From positions 5,084,001 to 5,148,000 of the forward strand of contig NZ_CP178543.1 in assembly GCF_047276495.1 (NCBI RefSeq): a stretch of 64,000 bases of DNA, written 5' to 3'. Numbering within the stretch: the first letter of the stretch is position 1; each line of letters begins with the position of its first letter. Positions 1 to 9,033 of this stretch are shown here, piece by piece. A program made the position numbers and the translations under genes. A model generated the notes under the pieces. The model was not told the origin of the DNA. It saw nothing but the letters and a program-made list of their open reading frames with translations, and did no database searches. Origin of the DNA: Capilliphycus salinus (GTDB lineage Bacteria; Cyanobacteriota; Cyanobacteriia; Cyanobacteriales; Microcoleaceae).

Positions 1-711
1 GAAGGTCGGGCTTTCTTCGGGCCTTCTGGGATTACTTTTGATGCCGAGAATAACGTTTATGTTGGCGACTTCAGTAACGATCGCATTCTGAAAATTAACG
101 AAGCCGGCGAAATTATTGACACTATCGGTACTCCCGGAACTGAACCCGGACAGTTTCAAGGCCCTGCGGGGATTCGGATTTCTCCGGTTAGCGGTAATAT
201 TTATGTTGCCGACCAGTTTAACAACCGTATTCAGGTGTTAGATCCTGAGGGGAATCCGCTTTTGGTCTTTGGTACCGAAGGTACCGAACCCGGTCAGTTC
301 TTGCAGCCCATTGGCTTAGAAGTGGACGAGCAAGAAAATATTTACGTTGCTGATTCTATTAACAGTCGGGTTCAGGTTTTTGACAAAGAAGGTAATTTGT
401 TAACGGTTTATGGCGAACCCGCCCGCAACGCCGACGGTGAGATTATCCCCCCGCCCGCCCCTGACGGTTCCAGCGGACCTTTCGGACCCGAACTCGACCT
501 GCGACCGGGTGCGTTTAACTGGACCGGCGGCACCGGAATTGAGGGTGACAAACTCTATGTGGGAGACTTCTTCCAAGGTCGCATTCAGGTACTTGATATT
601 GATTATCACGATGATATGGCAAAAGTACCCGAACCCACTTCCGCTTTAGCTTTGGCCGGGGCGGGTTTGATCGCCGCCAAGCTTCTCAAAAAGCGTAAAA
701 TGACCCGCTAA
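1..711 (+). CDS. NHL-repeat protein with PEP-CTERM anchor, scytonemin-cluster ScyD/ScyF type (5' end outside window)
   Basis: Frame 1 is open from the first base to the stop at 711, so the start lies upstream of the window. The visible 236 residues contain repeated units of the NHL beta-propeller type (PSGITFDAENNVYVGD, then NIYVADQFNNRIQV, then NIYVADSINSRVQV). The C-terminus is VPEPTSALALAGAG, a hydrophobic stretch, then KKRKMTR, a classic PEP-CTERM exosortase signal, so the protein is probably sorted to the cell surface. NHL proteins (ScyD, ScyF) are known members of cyanobacterial scytonemin clusters, and ebo and scyABC follow here. Which of the scy NHL genes it matches cannot be decided from a fragment. 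A role in periplasmic or extracellular scytonemin maturation is inference. Confidence 0.85.
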   Translation, partial: EGRAFFGPSGITFDAENNVYVGDFSNDRILKINEAGEIIDTIGTPGTEPGQFQGPAGIRISPVSGNIYVADQFNNRIQVLDPEGNPLLVFGTEGTEPGQFLQPIGLEVDEQENIYVADSINSRVQVFDKEGNLLTVYGEPARNADGEIIPPPAPDGSSGPFGPELDLRPGAFNWTGGTGIEGDKLYVGDFFQGRIQVLDIDYHDDMAKVPEPTSALALAGAGLIAAKLLKKRKMTR

Positions 712-1317
712 TTGTTCTGTTGATGCAGAAGTGCTTGACACATACAATCGGTTAAGATACGTCGTCACAGCACTTCTGTCTGAACGTTAAGCCACAAGCC
801 GAAAGCCAACAGTTCAGCGGCTCCCGCATGGTCCGTGATTAATTTGTTGTTAAAATTAAAGTGGGTTTATCATGGGGTGAGACTGGATAGAATCTCTATC
901 TAGTATCAAAAAACACTGCTTAATTTTAGATGAAGTCTGGGAAAGCATCAGCCCACTGCCAAGACCTTAAAACAAGGCGGGGTATAACAGTTAAAATCTT
1001 GAAGATTTGAAGAATAGCCGAAAAGGATTATCGGGCTTAAATTTTCCCTAGAAGTTATCGTCAATTCCTCTAGAAAAGCAGTATTTTCTAAAGCATAAAC
1101 CTTCCCACCTATCTTTGGAACGGATATTTTTAACGGAAATAGAATTTCTGTTCAATCAAACCGTTAAATCGGCTAAAAACTCTTGAAAAGACGGTTTAAC
1201 CTTTCGACAGATTGACGCCCGCGAATGTCATCCCTTAAACTGTGAATAATTTACAATTAAACATTTTTCTGAACGTCAATCAAGCTGCTAAATCGGATAA
1301 CGATCAAGGTAAAATAG
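712..1317. other. Intergenic region upstream of the ebo operon
   Basis: About 600 bases without a gene. It holds a perfect 10-bp inverted repeat (726-735 and 769-778, 33-base loop, no T-run) just after the NHL gene. A smaller palindrome, GATAG-AATCT-CTATC, lies at 886-900 and loosely resembles the CTATCT motif near scyA and trpE. The ebo promoter must lie here, but I see no convincing -35/-10 pair. Confidence 0.5.
726..778. repeat. Inverted repeat after NHL gene
   Basis: CAGAAGTGCT at 726-735 and its exact reverse complement at 769-778. The 33-base loop and missing T-run argue against a standard intrinsic terminator. It could be a weak terminator, an RNA-processing hairpin or a protein site. 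Confidence 0.5.
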
Positions 1318-2310
1318 TTGAATACAATAGATAAAAAAGGCGAAATGATTATCGCATCTAAGGATAAATTAACTCACTACAATCGCACTGTAAATATCAT
1401 TTTTGACTGGCTGCCGAGCAGGTTTACAGAGGCGATATCCGAAAAGCAAACCTCAGCAACCAACCCAAATGATGAACAACTCGCTTGGTTGAGAAAACAG
1501 CATTCAGAGTTGTTAAACGGAGCCAAACAAAGAACCTTTTTTATTGCCTTTAGTTTGGTTCCCCGCCGTTTGGGAAAAGCAAACCTAGTCCTGAACAACG
1601 AAGACCTGAAAACGGCAACAGAACTCTATCCCGGCTGGCAACCCCAACACTGGCGGGTCGATCAATTGGCTCGAACTTTGTTAGTTTTATCCTTAATTCA
1701 AGGCAACCCCGAAACCTATCAAAGCATCCTAGATCAACTGTTTTCGGCCGCCGATATTGACGAACTCGTTGCCCTTTATCAAGCCTTACCCCTACTGCCA
1801 ACACCGGAAAAATACCAGCAGCGAGCCGCCGAAGGACTGCGTACAAATATGTCCGTTGTCTTTAATGCCGTCGCACTCAATAACCCCTATCCGGCAAATT
1901 ATCTCAGCGAACTCGCTTGGAACCAAATGGTTTTAAAAGCCATATTTATCGACAGTCCCCTCTATAAAATGATCGGTTTAGACGATCGCACCAACCCCAA
2001 ATTATCCCAAATGTTGCTCGACTACGCCCACGAACGTTGGGCCGCCTCGCGCACAGTCACCCCCGAACTTTGGCGGGCGATGGGTGCCTTCACCACCGAC
2101 AACATGAGCGAAGATTTAATCAAAGTATTGGAACATTCCGATCCCAAACACCAACAAGCGGGTGCGATCGCCTGTAGCCGTTCAAACTCCGAAAAAATCC
2201 GCTCTTTGCTGGAGTCTCGCCCCGAGTTAAAGGCATTTGCCCAACACCAGACTTGGGACACCTGGACTCGAAATCATCTCTATTCCAACCACGCCAATAC
2301 AGCCCAATAA
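1318..2310 (+). CDS. eboA: EboA family protein
   Basis: First gene of a six-gene ebo set. The product is about 330 residues, mostly helical in character with Leu-rich segments, and has no catalytic motif that I recognise. Identification rests mainly on position: it directly precedes eboB (TatD-like), eboC (UbiA-like), eboD (AroB-like), eboE (TIM barrel) and eboF (phosphodiesterase-like), the fixed order of the conserved ebo cluster. In Nostoc punctiforme that cluster has been linked to moving the scytonemin monomer to the periplasm. The longest frame starts with TTG at 1318, behind AAGGT. An ATG at 1345, behind AAAGGCGAA, is an equally good start and would give 321 residues. The biochemical role of EboA is unknown. 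Confidence 0.85.
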   Translation: MNTIDKKGEMIIASKDKLTHYNRTVNIIFDWLPSRFTEAISEKQTSATNPNDEQLAWLRKQHSELLNGAKQRTFFIAFSLVPRRLGKANLVLNNEDLKTATELYPGWQPQHWRVDQLARTLLVLSLIQGNPETYQSILDQLFSAADIDELVALYQALPLLPTPEKYQQRAAEGLRTNMSVVFNAVALNNPYPANYLSELAWNQMVLKAIFIDSPLYKMIGLDDRTNPKLSQMLLDYAHERWAASRTVTPELWRAMGAFTTDNMSEDLIKVLEHSDPKHQQAGAIACSRSNSEKIRSLLESRPELKAFAQHQTWDTWTRNHLYSNHANTAQ

Positions 2311-2333
2311 ATTTTACCTAAATACTGATCGCA

Positions 2334-3257
2334 ATGAATTCTACCAATTTGATGTTTATCGATCCCCATATCCACATGAGCTCCCGTACTACCAACGATT
2401 ACTTGATGATGCAAGAATCTGGTATTGTAGCAGTTATCGAACCCGCTTTCTGGCTCGGTCAGCCTCGCACTAATCCCGGTAGCTTCAAAGACTACTTTAG
2501 CAGTCTCATCGGTTGGGAACGCTTTCGAGCCGCTCAGTTTGGAATTGCTCATTATTGCACCATTGGCTTGAATTCCAAAGAAGCGAATAACCCCGCAGTT
2601 GCTGACCCCGTAATGGAGTTATTACCTCTATTTGCGTGTAAGGAAGGAGTCGTCGCCATTGGTGAAATTGGCTACGATGACATGAGCGAAACGGAGGATA
2701 AATACTTCCAAGAACAGCTTGCTTTAGCCAAAGAGCTAGAAATGTTAGTTATGATTCATACCCCTCACCGCAATAAAAAAGCAGGGACTAGCCTCAGTAT
2801 GGATCGTTGTATTGAACATGGTTTAGATCCGTCTCAAGTTATTATTGATCATAATAATGAAGAAACCGTCGAAGAAGTTTTAGAGCGAGGATTTTGGGCA
2901 GCCTTTACCATTTACCCGATGACAAAAATGGGTAATGCTCGCATGGTAGAAGTCGTCAAAAAATACGGTACTGAGCGCATAATTGTTGATAGCAGCGCCG
3001 ACTGGGGATTGAGCGACCCGTTGGCGGTACCGAAAACCGCTCAATTAATGCTCGATGAAGGCATTTCTGAAGAAGATGTGCGAACCGTTTGTTATGGAAA
3101 CGCCCTCAAAGCCTACAGCCAAAGCGGTCAAATGAATGAAAACGACTGGCTGAAACCTCAAGAAGTCGATTATACCGCCCAGTTCAATGGCAATAGTGTT
3201 TTACGCGGACAAAACCCCGATTCTCAAACTATACGTGATTCTCTGATCATTAAGTAA
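2334..3257 (+). CDS. eboB: EboB, TatD-family metal-dependent hydrolase
   Basis: The 307-residue product has the TatD/amidohydrolase metal-site pattern: DPHIH (H12, H14), GEIGYD (E111), MIHTPH (H142, H145), IIDHNNE (H173) and IVDSSADWG (D219). All expected metal ligands are present, so it is probably an active hydrolase on a TIM-barrel fold. It starts 23 bases after eboA and is clearly in the same transcription unit. TatD enzymes cleave nucleic acids or small substrates; the EboB substrate is unknown. Context ties it to the ebo export function for scytonemin precursor. Confidence 0.93.
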   Translation: MNSTNLMFIDPHIHMSSRTTNDYLMMQESGIVAVIEPAFWLGQPRTNPGSFKDYFSSLIGWERFRAAQFGIAHYCTIGLNSKEANNPAVADPVMELLPLFACKEGVVAIGEIGYDDMSETEDKYFQEQLALAKELEMLVMIHTPHRNKKAGTSLSMDRCIEHGLDPSQVIIDHNNEETVEEVLERGFWAAFTIYPMTKMGNARMVEVVKKYGTERIIVDSSADWGLSDPLAVPKTAQLMLDEGISEEDVRTVCYGNALKAYSQSGQMNENDWLKPQEVDYTAQFNGNSVLRGQNPDSQTIRDSLIIK

Positions 3258-3368
3258 AAATAGGCTTTTCAGAGTTATCTAACTTTTTAGAGGCAGATTG
3301 ATCATTGGATTGATTCATCTGCCCTAACTATCCAAAAACAGAGTTTATCCTCATTTCAGGTCATTGAT

Positions 3369-4286
3369 TTGAATACAACACTTTTAAGCGACCGAACAAC
3401 CGGCTATTTTCAATTGATGCGCCCCCCCAATATTCCCACCGCTTGGGCGGATATATTAGCCGGATATGCGATTTCTGGAGGGAGCGCATCCGTTAGTTCT
3501 TTATTATGGTTATTGCTGGCAACCACCGGACTTTATGGCGGAGGCGTTGTTTTTAATGACGTTTTTGACGCCGAGTTAGATGCAAAAGAACGCCCGGAAA
3601 GACCGATTCCGAGAGGTGCCGTTTCTTCTCAAGAAGCAACAATATTGGGCGGGTTTTTATTAACCGTTGGGGTGGTTGCGGCGAGTCAAGTTTCAGTTTT
3701 GAGCTTGATTTTAGCGAGTTTAATTGCTGCGGCGACGATTATTTATGATAGTACAACCAAACATCATGCTTTGTTTGGGCCGCTGACAATGGGGTTTTGT
3801 CGGGCGGGTAATTTATTACTCGGGATAAGCGTTTTACCCGCAACCTTTAACAGCATTAATTTCGGCGATTTCTCCTTATTTCATCCCACCTATCTCGCAA
3901 TTATTCCGATTTTATATATTGGTGCAATTACCGCTATTAGTCAGGGGGAAGTTTACGGGGGAAATCAGCAAACCGGATGGATTTCTGTTGGGTTAATGGC
4001 CGTTGTGATTGCGATTTTATTCGGATGTGCGGTTACATCGGTTCATCTGATCAGCGCTTTATTGTTTGTTGGGGTGCTGAGTTGGCGGATTTTTCCCCCT
4101 TTTATTCAAGCGGCTAACGATCCTCAACCCGACAAAATTAGAAATGCTGTTAAAGCAGGTATTTTATCTTTAGTTGTTGTGAATGCTACGCTTTCCGCTT
4201 GTTTTTTAGGCGGAATATTTGCTATATTAGTATTAGCATTGTTGCCGCTCTCAATGGGTTTATCCCGTTTATTTGCGATGACCTAA
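3369..4286 (+). CDS. eboC: EboC, UbiA-family membrane prenyltransferase
   Basis: The 305-residue integral membrane protein carries UbiA signatures: NDVFDAELD (N63 to D71) followed by the basic ERPERPIPRG stretch, and a second Asp-rich site, YDSTTKHH (D127, K131). About eight hydrophobic segments follow the usual UbiA layout. UbiA enzymes move an isoprenoid chain onto an aromatic or sugar acceptor in the membrane; the EboC acceptor is not known. The frame opens at a TTG (3369); no ATG lies near the N-terminus and the conserved LMRPPN region begins at residue 16, so TTG is the likely start. A 111-base gap separates it from eboB. Confidence 0.92.
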   Translation: MNTTLLSDRTTGYFQLMRPPNIPTAWADILAGYAISGGSASVSSLLWLLLATTGLYGGGVVFNDVFDAELDAKERPERPIPRGAVSSQEATILGGFLLTVGVVAASQVSVLSLILASLIAAATIIYDSTTKHHALFGPLTMGFCRAGNLLLGISVLPATFNSINFGDFSLFHPTYLAIIPILYIGAITAISQGEVYGGNQQTGWISVGLMAVVIAILFGCAVTSVHLISALLFVGVLSWRIFPPFIQAANDPQPDKIRNAVKAGILSLVVVNATLSACFLGGIFAILVLALLPLSMGLSRLFAMT

Positions 4287-4386
4287 TTCGCCGCAAACAC
4301 GGTAAGGGTGGGTTGGGAAAAAATAGAGATTTTCTACAAATCGCACGGCTAAACTCACCCGAAAACACCGATAACTTAACTCAAAA

Positions 4387-4443
4387 GGGGCGGGTTAACA
4401 GAGATAATTTATCAGAAAAATACACGAATACAAAACCCGCCCC
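4387..4443. repeat. 57-bp palindromic dispersed repeat inside the ebo operon
   Basis: GGGGCGGGTT at 4387-4396 pairs exactly with AACCCGCCCC at 4434-4443. It belongs to the 57-58 bp family also found at 21345, 23686, 25333 and 60876. It fills much of the 200-base eboC-eboD gap and could act as an RNA hairpin between the two genes. Confidence 0.8.
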
Positions 4444-4486
4444 AAAAAATCAATACAAAATCAACAACTAAAAACCATCAAGTTCC

Positions 4487-5707
4487 ATGACATTTACACT
4501 TCCAAAACCTGTTCTTGAATCAACAGTTTTAAACGATTCATCTGTTGACTATGCTCCCCTCAAACAAGAGGTAAAAGTTACATTTAACTACGACGTACAC
4601 TTTACACGGGATTTATTTAATCCCAACAATCCTTTATTAGCAAAAGTGTTACTCGCAACCCGAGAAGGCGTCAAAAAAGCCATCGCCTTTGTTGATAGCG
4701 GACTCCCCCAAGCATCAGAAATTCTCGAAAAAATTCAAGCCTATAGTGACTGTCATCCCCAGGCGTTAAACCTGAAAGCCGGTTCAACTTTAATAGCAGG
4801 AGGAGAAGCGGCGAAAAATAATCCTCAACTCGTAGAAGACTTACAAAAACTAATTTCAGACGCCGAACTTTGTCGCCATTCCTATGTTATCGCTGTGGGA
4901 GGGGGTGCGATGTTAGATTTAGTTGGCTACGCCGCAGCAACCGCCCATCGGGGGATTCGGTTAATTCGGGTCCCGACAACCGTTTTAGGACAGTGTGACT
5001 CGGGAGTTGGAGTTAAAAACGGGATTAATGCTTTCGGGAAAAAGAACTTTTTAGGAACATTTGCGCCGCCAACTTTGGTTTTAAACGATGCCAACTTTTT
5101 AACCACATTAGATGATCGAAATTGGCGTTCCGGTATCGCGGAAGCCGTGAAAGTTGCGCTGATTAAAGATGCGGGTTTCTTCGATTTTATTGTTAACCGA
5201 ACCGAAGCATTAGTTAACCGAGATTTAGATGCAATGCAGCAAATTGTTTACCGTTGCGCTAAATTGCATCTCGATCATATCGCAGGCGGAGACCCCTTTG
5301 AAATGGGAAGTTCTCGCCCTCTAGATTTTGGTCATTGGGCGGCTCATCGGATAGAATATTTGAGCAATTATCGGCTTTATCATGGGGAAGCTGTGGCGAT
5401 TGGAATTTGTTTGGATAGCACTTATTCCTATCTCTCCAGTTTAATTACCAAGGGAGAATGGCAAGAAATTCTAAGCCTATTTAAAGCTTTAGGATTTAGC
5501 CTGTATGAGAGAGAACTTTCTTCTTTTGTTCATCAACCCGAAAACCCCCGTTCTCTGTTTAAAGGATTGACAGAATTTCAAGAACATTTGGGCGGCGAAC
5601 TGACCTTAATGTTGTTAACGACAATTGGTAAAGGTTTGGAAGTTCACCAAGTCAATTTAGACAAATATCGTCTCGCAATTTTGATGCTACAAGAGGCAGA
5701 TTTATAA
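4487..5707 (+). CDS. eboD: EboD, 3-dehydroquinate synthase-like sugar phosphate cyclase
   Basis: The 406-residue product belongs to the AroB/sugar phosphate cyclase superfamily. It shows the NAD-binding GGGAMLDLVG (138-147), RVPTTVLGQCDSGVG (161-175) and the probable zinc ligands GIAEAVK (E219), DFGHWAAH (H283) and YHGEAVAIG (H299). True AroB uses DAHP; the ebo paralogues form a distinct clade and their substrate is unsettled, so it should not be read as the housekeeping shikimate enzyme. The stop TAA overlaps the ATG of eboE by one base, which indicates translational coupling. Confidence 0.92.
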   Translation: MTFTLPKPVLESTVLNDSSVDYAPLKQEVKVTFNYDVHFTRDLFNPNNPLLAKVLLATREGVKKAIAFVDSGLPQASEILEKIQAYSDCHPQALNLKAGSTLIAGGEAAKNNPQLVEDLQKLISDAELCRHSYVIAVGGGAMLDLVGYAAATAHRGIRLIRVPTTVLGQCDSGVGVKNGINAFGKKNFLGTFAPPTLVLNDANFLTTLDDRNWRSGIAEAVKVALIKDAGFFDFIVNRTEALVNRDLDAMQQIVYRCAKLHLDHIAGGDPFEMGSSRPLDFGHWAAHRIEYLSNYRLYHGEAVAIGICLDSTYSYLSSLITKGEWQEILSLFKALGFSLYERELSSFVHQPENPRSLFKGLTEFQEHLGGELTLMLLTTIGKGLEVHQVNLDKYRLAILMLQEADL

Positions 5708-6966
5708 TGCAAGTTATAGAAAACGGCTCTCATCTAACCTACTGCACAAATATTCATCCGGGTGAATCTTGGCCGGAAGTTTTCAGCAATTTAAAAGAAT
5801 ATCTTCCGGCTTTAAAAAATCGCTTGAATGCCGAAAAATTTGGCATCGGTTTAAGGCTTTCCCATCAAGCGACAACTCAACTTAATTCCTCAGAAATGGG
5901 CGAGTTTAAAGCTTGGTTAGCCGAACACAATCTCTATGTTTTTACCCTGAATGGATTTCCCTACGGGGGTTTTCATAACGAAGTGGTAAAAGATAAAGTT
6001 TACGCCCCGGACTGGACCACACCCCAACGAACAAACTACACCAAAAAACTCGCCCATATCTTAGCCAAATTGTTACCGGAAAGGGTGAAAGGGAGTATTT
6101 CAACTTTACCCCTTTCTTATAAGCCTTGGTTTAACAGTTCATCGGATTTTACCGGGGCGTTTAAACAGAGTACAATTAACCTGATTGAAGTTGTTATCGA
6201 ACTGGTTCATCTGCATCAGACAACGGGTAAATTTATTCATATTGACCTCGAACCCGAACCCAATGGGTTAATTGAAAATTCGGCCGAAGTGATTGACTTT
6301 TTTCAAAATTGGCTGTTACCCGTTGGCGGGGAATATTTGGTTAATAAGCTGAGTATTTCTTTAGCCGCAGCCCAAACCCTTCTGCGAGAACACATTCAAA
6401 TTTGTTACGATACTTGCCATTTTTCAGTTGTTTATGACAACCCGGTTCAAGTGTTTCGTCAGTTTAAAGAAGCCGGGATTTCAATTGGGAAAATTCAAAT
6501 TAGTGCGGCGATTAAAAATCAGCTTCCTGTAGAACAATCCCAACGGGATAATCTCGGGGAATATTTACAGAAATTTGCCGAATCAACTTATTTACATCAA
6601 GTTGTTGCTTGTTATCCAGACGGAAGTTTACAATCCTATATTGATTTATCCCAAGCACTTCAAGAGTTGAAAGAAACAGCGGCGAAAGAGTGGCGAACTC
6701 ATTTTCATATTCCCATTTTTAATCAAACCTACGGGATTTTACAGTCTACCCAAGACGATATTTTGACGGTATTAGAACTGTTGAAAGATTATCCCTGCGA
6801 ACATTTGGAGATTGAAACGTACACTTTTCAGGTTCTCCCTGATAACTTAAAAATCGATTTGCTGAGTTCTATTGAAAGGGAATATAACTGGGTGATTCAA
6901 CATTTTATAGGTGATTCTAGTGTTGAGTCGTCGGAATTGAAAAAACCGTTGGTGAAAATGGGTTAA
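5707..6966 (+). CDS. eboE: EboE, xylose isomerase-like TIM-barrel protein
   Basis: The 419-residue protein begins THLTYCTNIHPGESWPEV-like (residues about 9-26), the usual start of the EboE family. It contains IHIDLEPEPNG, CYDTCHFSV and KIQISAA segments, consistent with a sugar isomerase/endonuclease IV type TIM barrel with metal-binding Glu, Asp and His residues. Its ATG overlaps the eboD stop. No reaction is known; the family occurs only with the other ebo genes, so a shared pathway is likely. Confidence 0.9.
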   Translation: MQVIENGSHLTYCTNIHPGESWPEVFSNLKEYLPALKNRLNAEKFGIGLRLSHQATTQLNSSEMGEFKAWLAEHNLYVFTLNGFPYGGFHNEVVKDKVYAPDWTTPQRTNYTKKLAHILAKLLPERVKGSISTLPLSYKPWFNSSSDFTGAFKQSTINLIEVVIELVHLHQTTGKFIHIDLEPEPNGLIENSAEVIDFFQNWLLPVGGEYLVNKLSISLAAAQTLLREHIQICYDTCHFSVVYDNPVQVFRQFKEAGISIGKIQISAAIKNQLPVEQSQRDNLGEYLQKFAESTYLHQVVACYPDGSLQSYIDLSQALQELKETAAKEWRTHFHIPIFNQTYGILQSTQDDILTVLELLKDYPCEHLEIETYTFQVLPDNLKIDLLSSIEREYNWVIQHFIGDSSVESSELKKPLVKMG

Positions 6967-6984
6967 TTCTCCTTTATTCCCTTA

Positions 6985-7444
6985 TCCCCCCTAGCCCCCC
7001 TTAAAAAGGGGGGAAGATGGAAAAAAATTGTAGATTAAATGTTTTATTGGGAAAAAGTAAATGCAAAAAACATTAGAAAATCCCCCCTAGCCCCCCTTTT
7101 TAAGGGGGGAAGATGGAAAAAAATTGTAGATTAAATGTTTTATTGGGAAAAAGTAAATGCAAAAAACATTAGAAAATCCCCCCTAGCCCCCCTTTTTAAG
7201 GGGGGAAGATGGAAAAAAATTGTAGATTAAATGTTTTATTGGGAAAAAGTAAATGCAAAAAACATTAGTAAATCCCCCCTAGCCCCCCTTTTTAAGGGGG
7301 GAAGATGGAAAAAAATTGTAGATTAAATGTTTTATTGGGAAAAAGTAAATGCAAAAAACATTAGTAAATCCCCCCTAGCCCCCCTTTTTAAGGGGGGAAG
7401 ATGGAAAAAAATTGTAGATTAAATGTTTTATTGGGAAAAAGTAA
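6985..7444 (+). repeat. Five 96-bp tandem repeats leading into eboF
   Basis: A CCCCCCTAGCCCCCC palindrome with an AAGGGGGG arm starts at 6985, 7081, 7177, 7273 and 7369, exactly 96 bp apart. The rest of each unit copies the leader and first codons of eboF, so ATGCAAAAAACA occurs at 7061, 7157, 7253 and 7349 and again as the real start at 7445. The period is a multiple of three, so all five ATGs share one frame. The four upstream copies read nine codons (MQKTLENPP or MQKTLVNPP) and stop at the TAG inside the next palindrome. Confidence 0.97.
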
Positions 7445-8809
7445 ATGCAAAAAACAGTTGTTATAAATGTGGTGGGTTTGACAACGGCGTTGTTAAAAGC
7501 AATGCCAAAATTGTCTAAATGGGCGAAACAAGTTAATACAATTCAGCCCGTATTACCTGCGGTGACTTGTTCAGCACAAAGCACTTATTTAACCGGAAAA
7601 TGGCCGGGCGAACATGGTATTGTTGCCAATGGTTGGTATTTTCGCGATGAAAACGAAATTAAGTTTTGGCGCCAGTCTAACCGTTTGGTACAGGCACCGA
7701 AAATTTGGGATATTGCTAAAGAAATTAACCCCAATTGTACGACCGCCAATCTGTTTTGGTGGTACAATATGAATTCATCGGTAGACTATGGGATTACGCC
7801 CCGACCCATGTATCCGGCTGATGGTCGAAAAATTCCCGATATTTACACTCAGCCCGGTGATTTGCGATCGCCAATTCAATCGGATTTGGGTCAATTTCCC
7901 CTGTTTAAATTTTGGGGGCCGGCGACTTCAATTGCTTCGAGTCAATGGATAGCAGATTCGGCAAAATGGGTTGATATTCGCAAAAATCCGACCTTAACTT
8001 TGATCTATCTTCCCCATCTCGATTACTGTTTGCAAAGTGTGGGAACCAAACCCGAAGAAATTCAAAAAGATTTGCAGGAAATCGACCAAGTTTGTGGGGA
8101 TTTAATTGAATATTATACCGCCAAAAATGCCAAAATTATTGTGCTGTCGGAATATGGAATCACTCCGGTTTCTCAACCGATACATCTGAACCGATTATTT
8201 AGAGAAAAGGGTTTGTTATCCGTTCGTGAAGAATTGGGCTTGGAATTGCTGGATATGGGCGCCAGCGAAGCGTTTGCAGTCGCCGATCATCAAATTGCCC
8301 ATATTTATGTGCGTTCAAAAGACAATATTTCTAAAGTGCGATCAATCCTGGAAAATGTTGATGGAATCGCCCATATTTTAGACGAAGAAGGGAAAAAAGA
8401 ATTTCATCTTAATCATAGCCGTTCGGGTGATTTAGTTGCCGTCGCCAATCCCGACGCTTGGTTTACTTACTATTATTGGTTGGACGACAAACGCGCCCCA
8501 GATTTTGCTCGCACCGTTGATATTCACCGCAAACCCGGCTTTGACCCCGTTGAACTGTTTATCGATCCAAAAATCCCTTTTTCCAAGCTAAAAATAGCCT
8601 GGACGTTGTTAAGAAAACAGTTGGGTTTTCGGTATTTGCTCGATGTTATTCCCCTCGATGCTAACCTCGTTAAAGGGTCTCACGGTTGTATTCCGCCTAA
8701 TAGTTGTGATTACCCCGTTTTTCTCACTCAAAAAGCAGAACCTTCAGAAGAAAACCCTCTGTTACCTACAGACATTAGCCAACTGATTCTTAAAGAAATC
8801 TTTAACTAA
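7445..8809 (+). CDS. eboF: EboF, alkaline phosphatase/nucleotide pyrophosphatase-like hydrolase
   Basis: The 454-residue product resembles type I phosphodiesterase/nucleotide pyrophosphatases. It has VTCSAQSTYLTGKWPGEHGI near residue 40-60 (nucleophile region of the family), LPHLDYCLQ, VLSEYGI and late HGC motifs that fit the two-metal site of the alkaline phosphatase superfamily. It lacks an obvious signal peptide. It is the last ebo gene. The preceding 96-bp repeats duplicate its own translation start four times, so its expression may be tuned differently from eboA-E. The real start is the fifth ATG, the only one that reads through. Confidence 0.9.
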   Translation: MQKTVVINVVGLTTALLKAMPKLSKWAKQVNTIQPVLPAVTCSAQSTYLTGKWPGEHGIVANGWYFRDENEIKFWRQSNRLVQAPKIWDIAKEINPNCTTANLFWWYNMNSSVDYGITPRPMYPADGRKIPDIYTQPGDLRSPIQSDLGQFPLFKFWGPATSIASSQWIADSAKWVDIRKNPTLTLIYLPHLDYCLQSVGTKPEEIQKDLQEIDQVCGDLIEYYTAKNAKIIVLSEYGITPVSQPIHLNRLFREKGLLSVREELGLELLDMGASEAFAVADHQIAHIYVRSKDNISKVRSILENVDGIAHILDEEGKKEFHLNHSRSGDLVAVANPDAWFTYYYWLDDKRAPDFARTVDIHRKPGFDPVELFIDPKIPFSKLKIAWTLLRKQLGFRYLLDVIPLDANLVKGSHGCIPPNSCDYPVFLTQKAEPSEENPLLPTDISQLILKEIFN

Positions 8810-8858
8810 TTAACCCCGGTTTTAACAAAAAAAACTGATATATCGTCTGGGGTGCGGT

Positions 8859-8880
8859 CATCTATCTAAAGATATAAATT
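8859..8880. promoter_or_regulatory. CATCTATCTAAAG motif (site A) between eboF and pentapeptide gene
   Basis: Exact 13-mer CATCTATCTAAAG at 8859-8871, containing the palindrome TATCT-AA-AGATA (8863-8874). The same 13-mer lies at 18232 (upstream of scyA) and, on the other strand, at 29910 (upstream of trpE). It sits just before an intrinsic terminator, which is unusual for an activator site. Confidence 0.5.
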
Positions 8881-8910
8881 CGGGGTAAAAATGAACGCCC
8901 CGATTTTTTT
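8880..8910 (+). terminator. Intrinsic terminator of the ebo operon
   Basis: TCGGGG (8880-8885) and CCCCGA (8898-8903) form a 6-bp GC stem followed by a run of seven T. It is placed 70 bases after the eboF stop. Confidence 0.75.
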
Positions 8911-9033
8911 ATCTTGCCAAATTTACCCAATTTAGTTATACTCATAAAGACCTCTTGAACAATAGACAATTTTTCGGTAAATTTTCAAGGATTGGTCTGA
9001 AAAATTCCCAGATGAAGTTTCTTAATAAAATCA

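Noticed and set aside
735..758. TTGACA with TAAGAT as a promoter before ebo
   Set aside because: The spacer is only 12 bases, too short for a normal sigma70 promoter, and TTGACA overlaps the hairpin arm.
4199..4471. 90-codon frame between eboC and eboD
   Set aside because: It begins inside eboC in another frame and ends across a dispersed palindrome; no homology is apparent.
6985..7444. Possible CRISPR array or small-peptide gene family
   Set aside because: The units are whole-length duplicates of the eboF leader with no variable spacers; the 9-codon frames look like by-products of duplication rather than independent genes.
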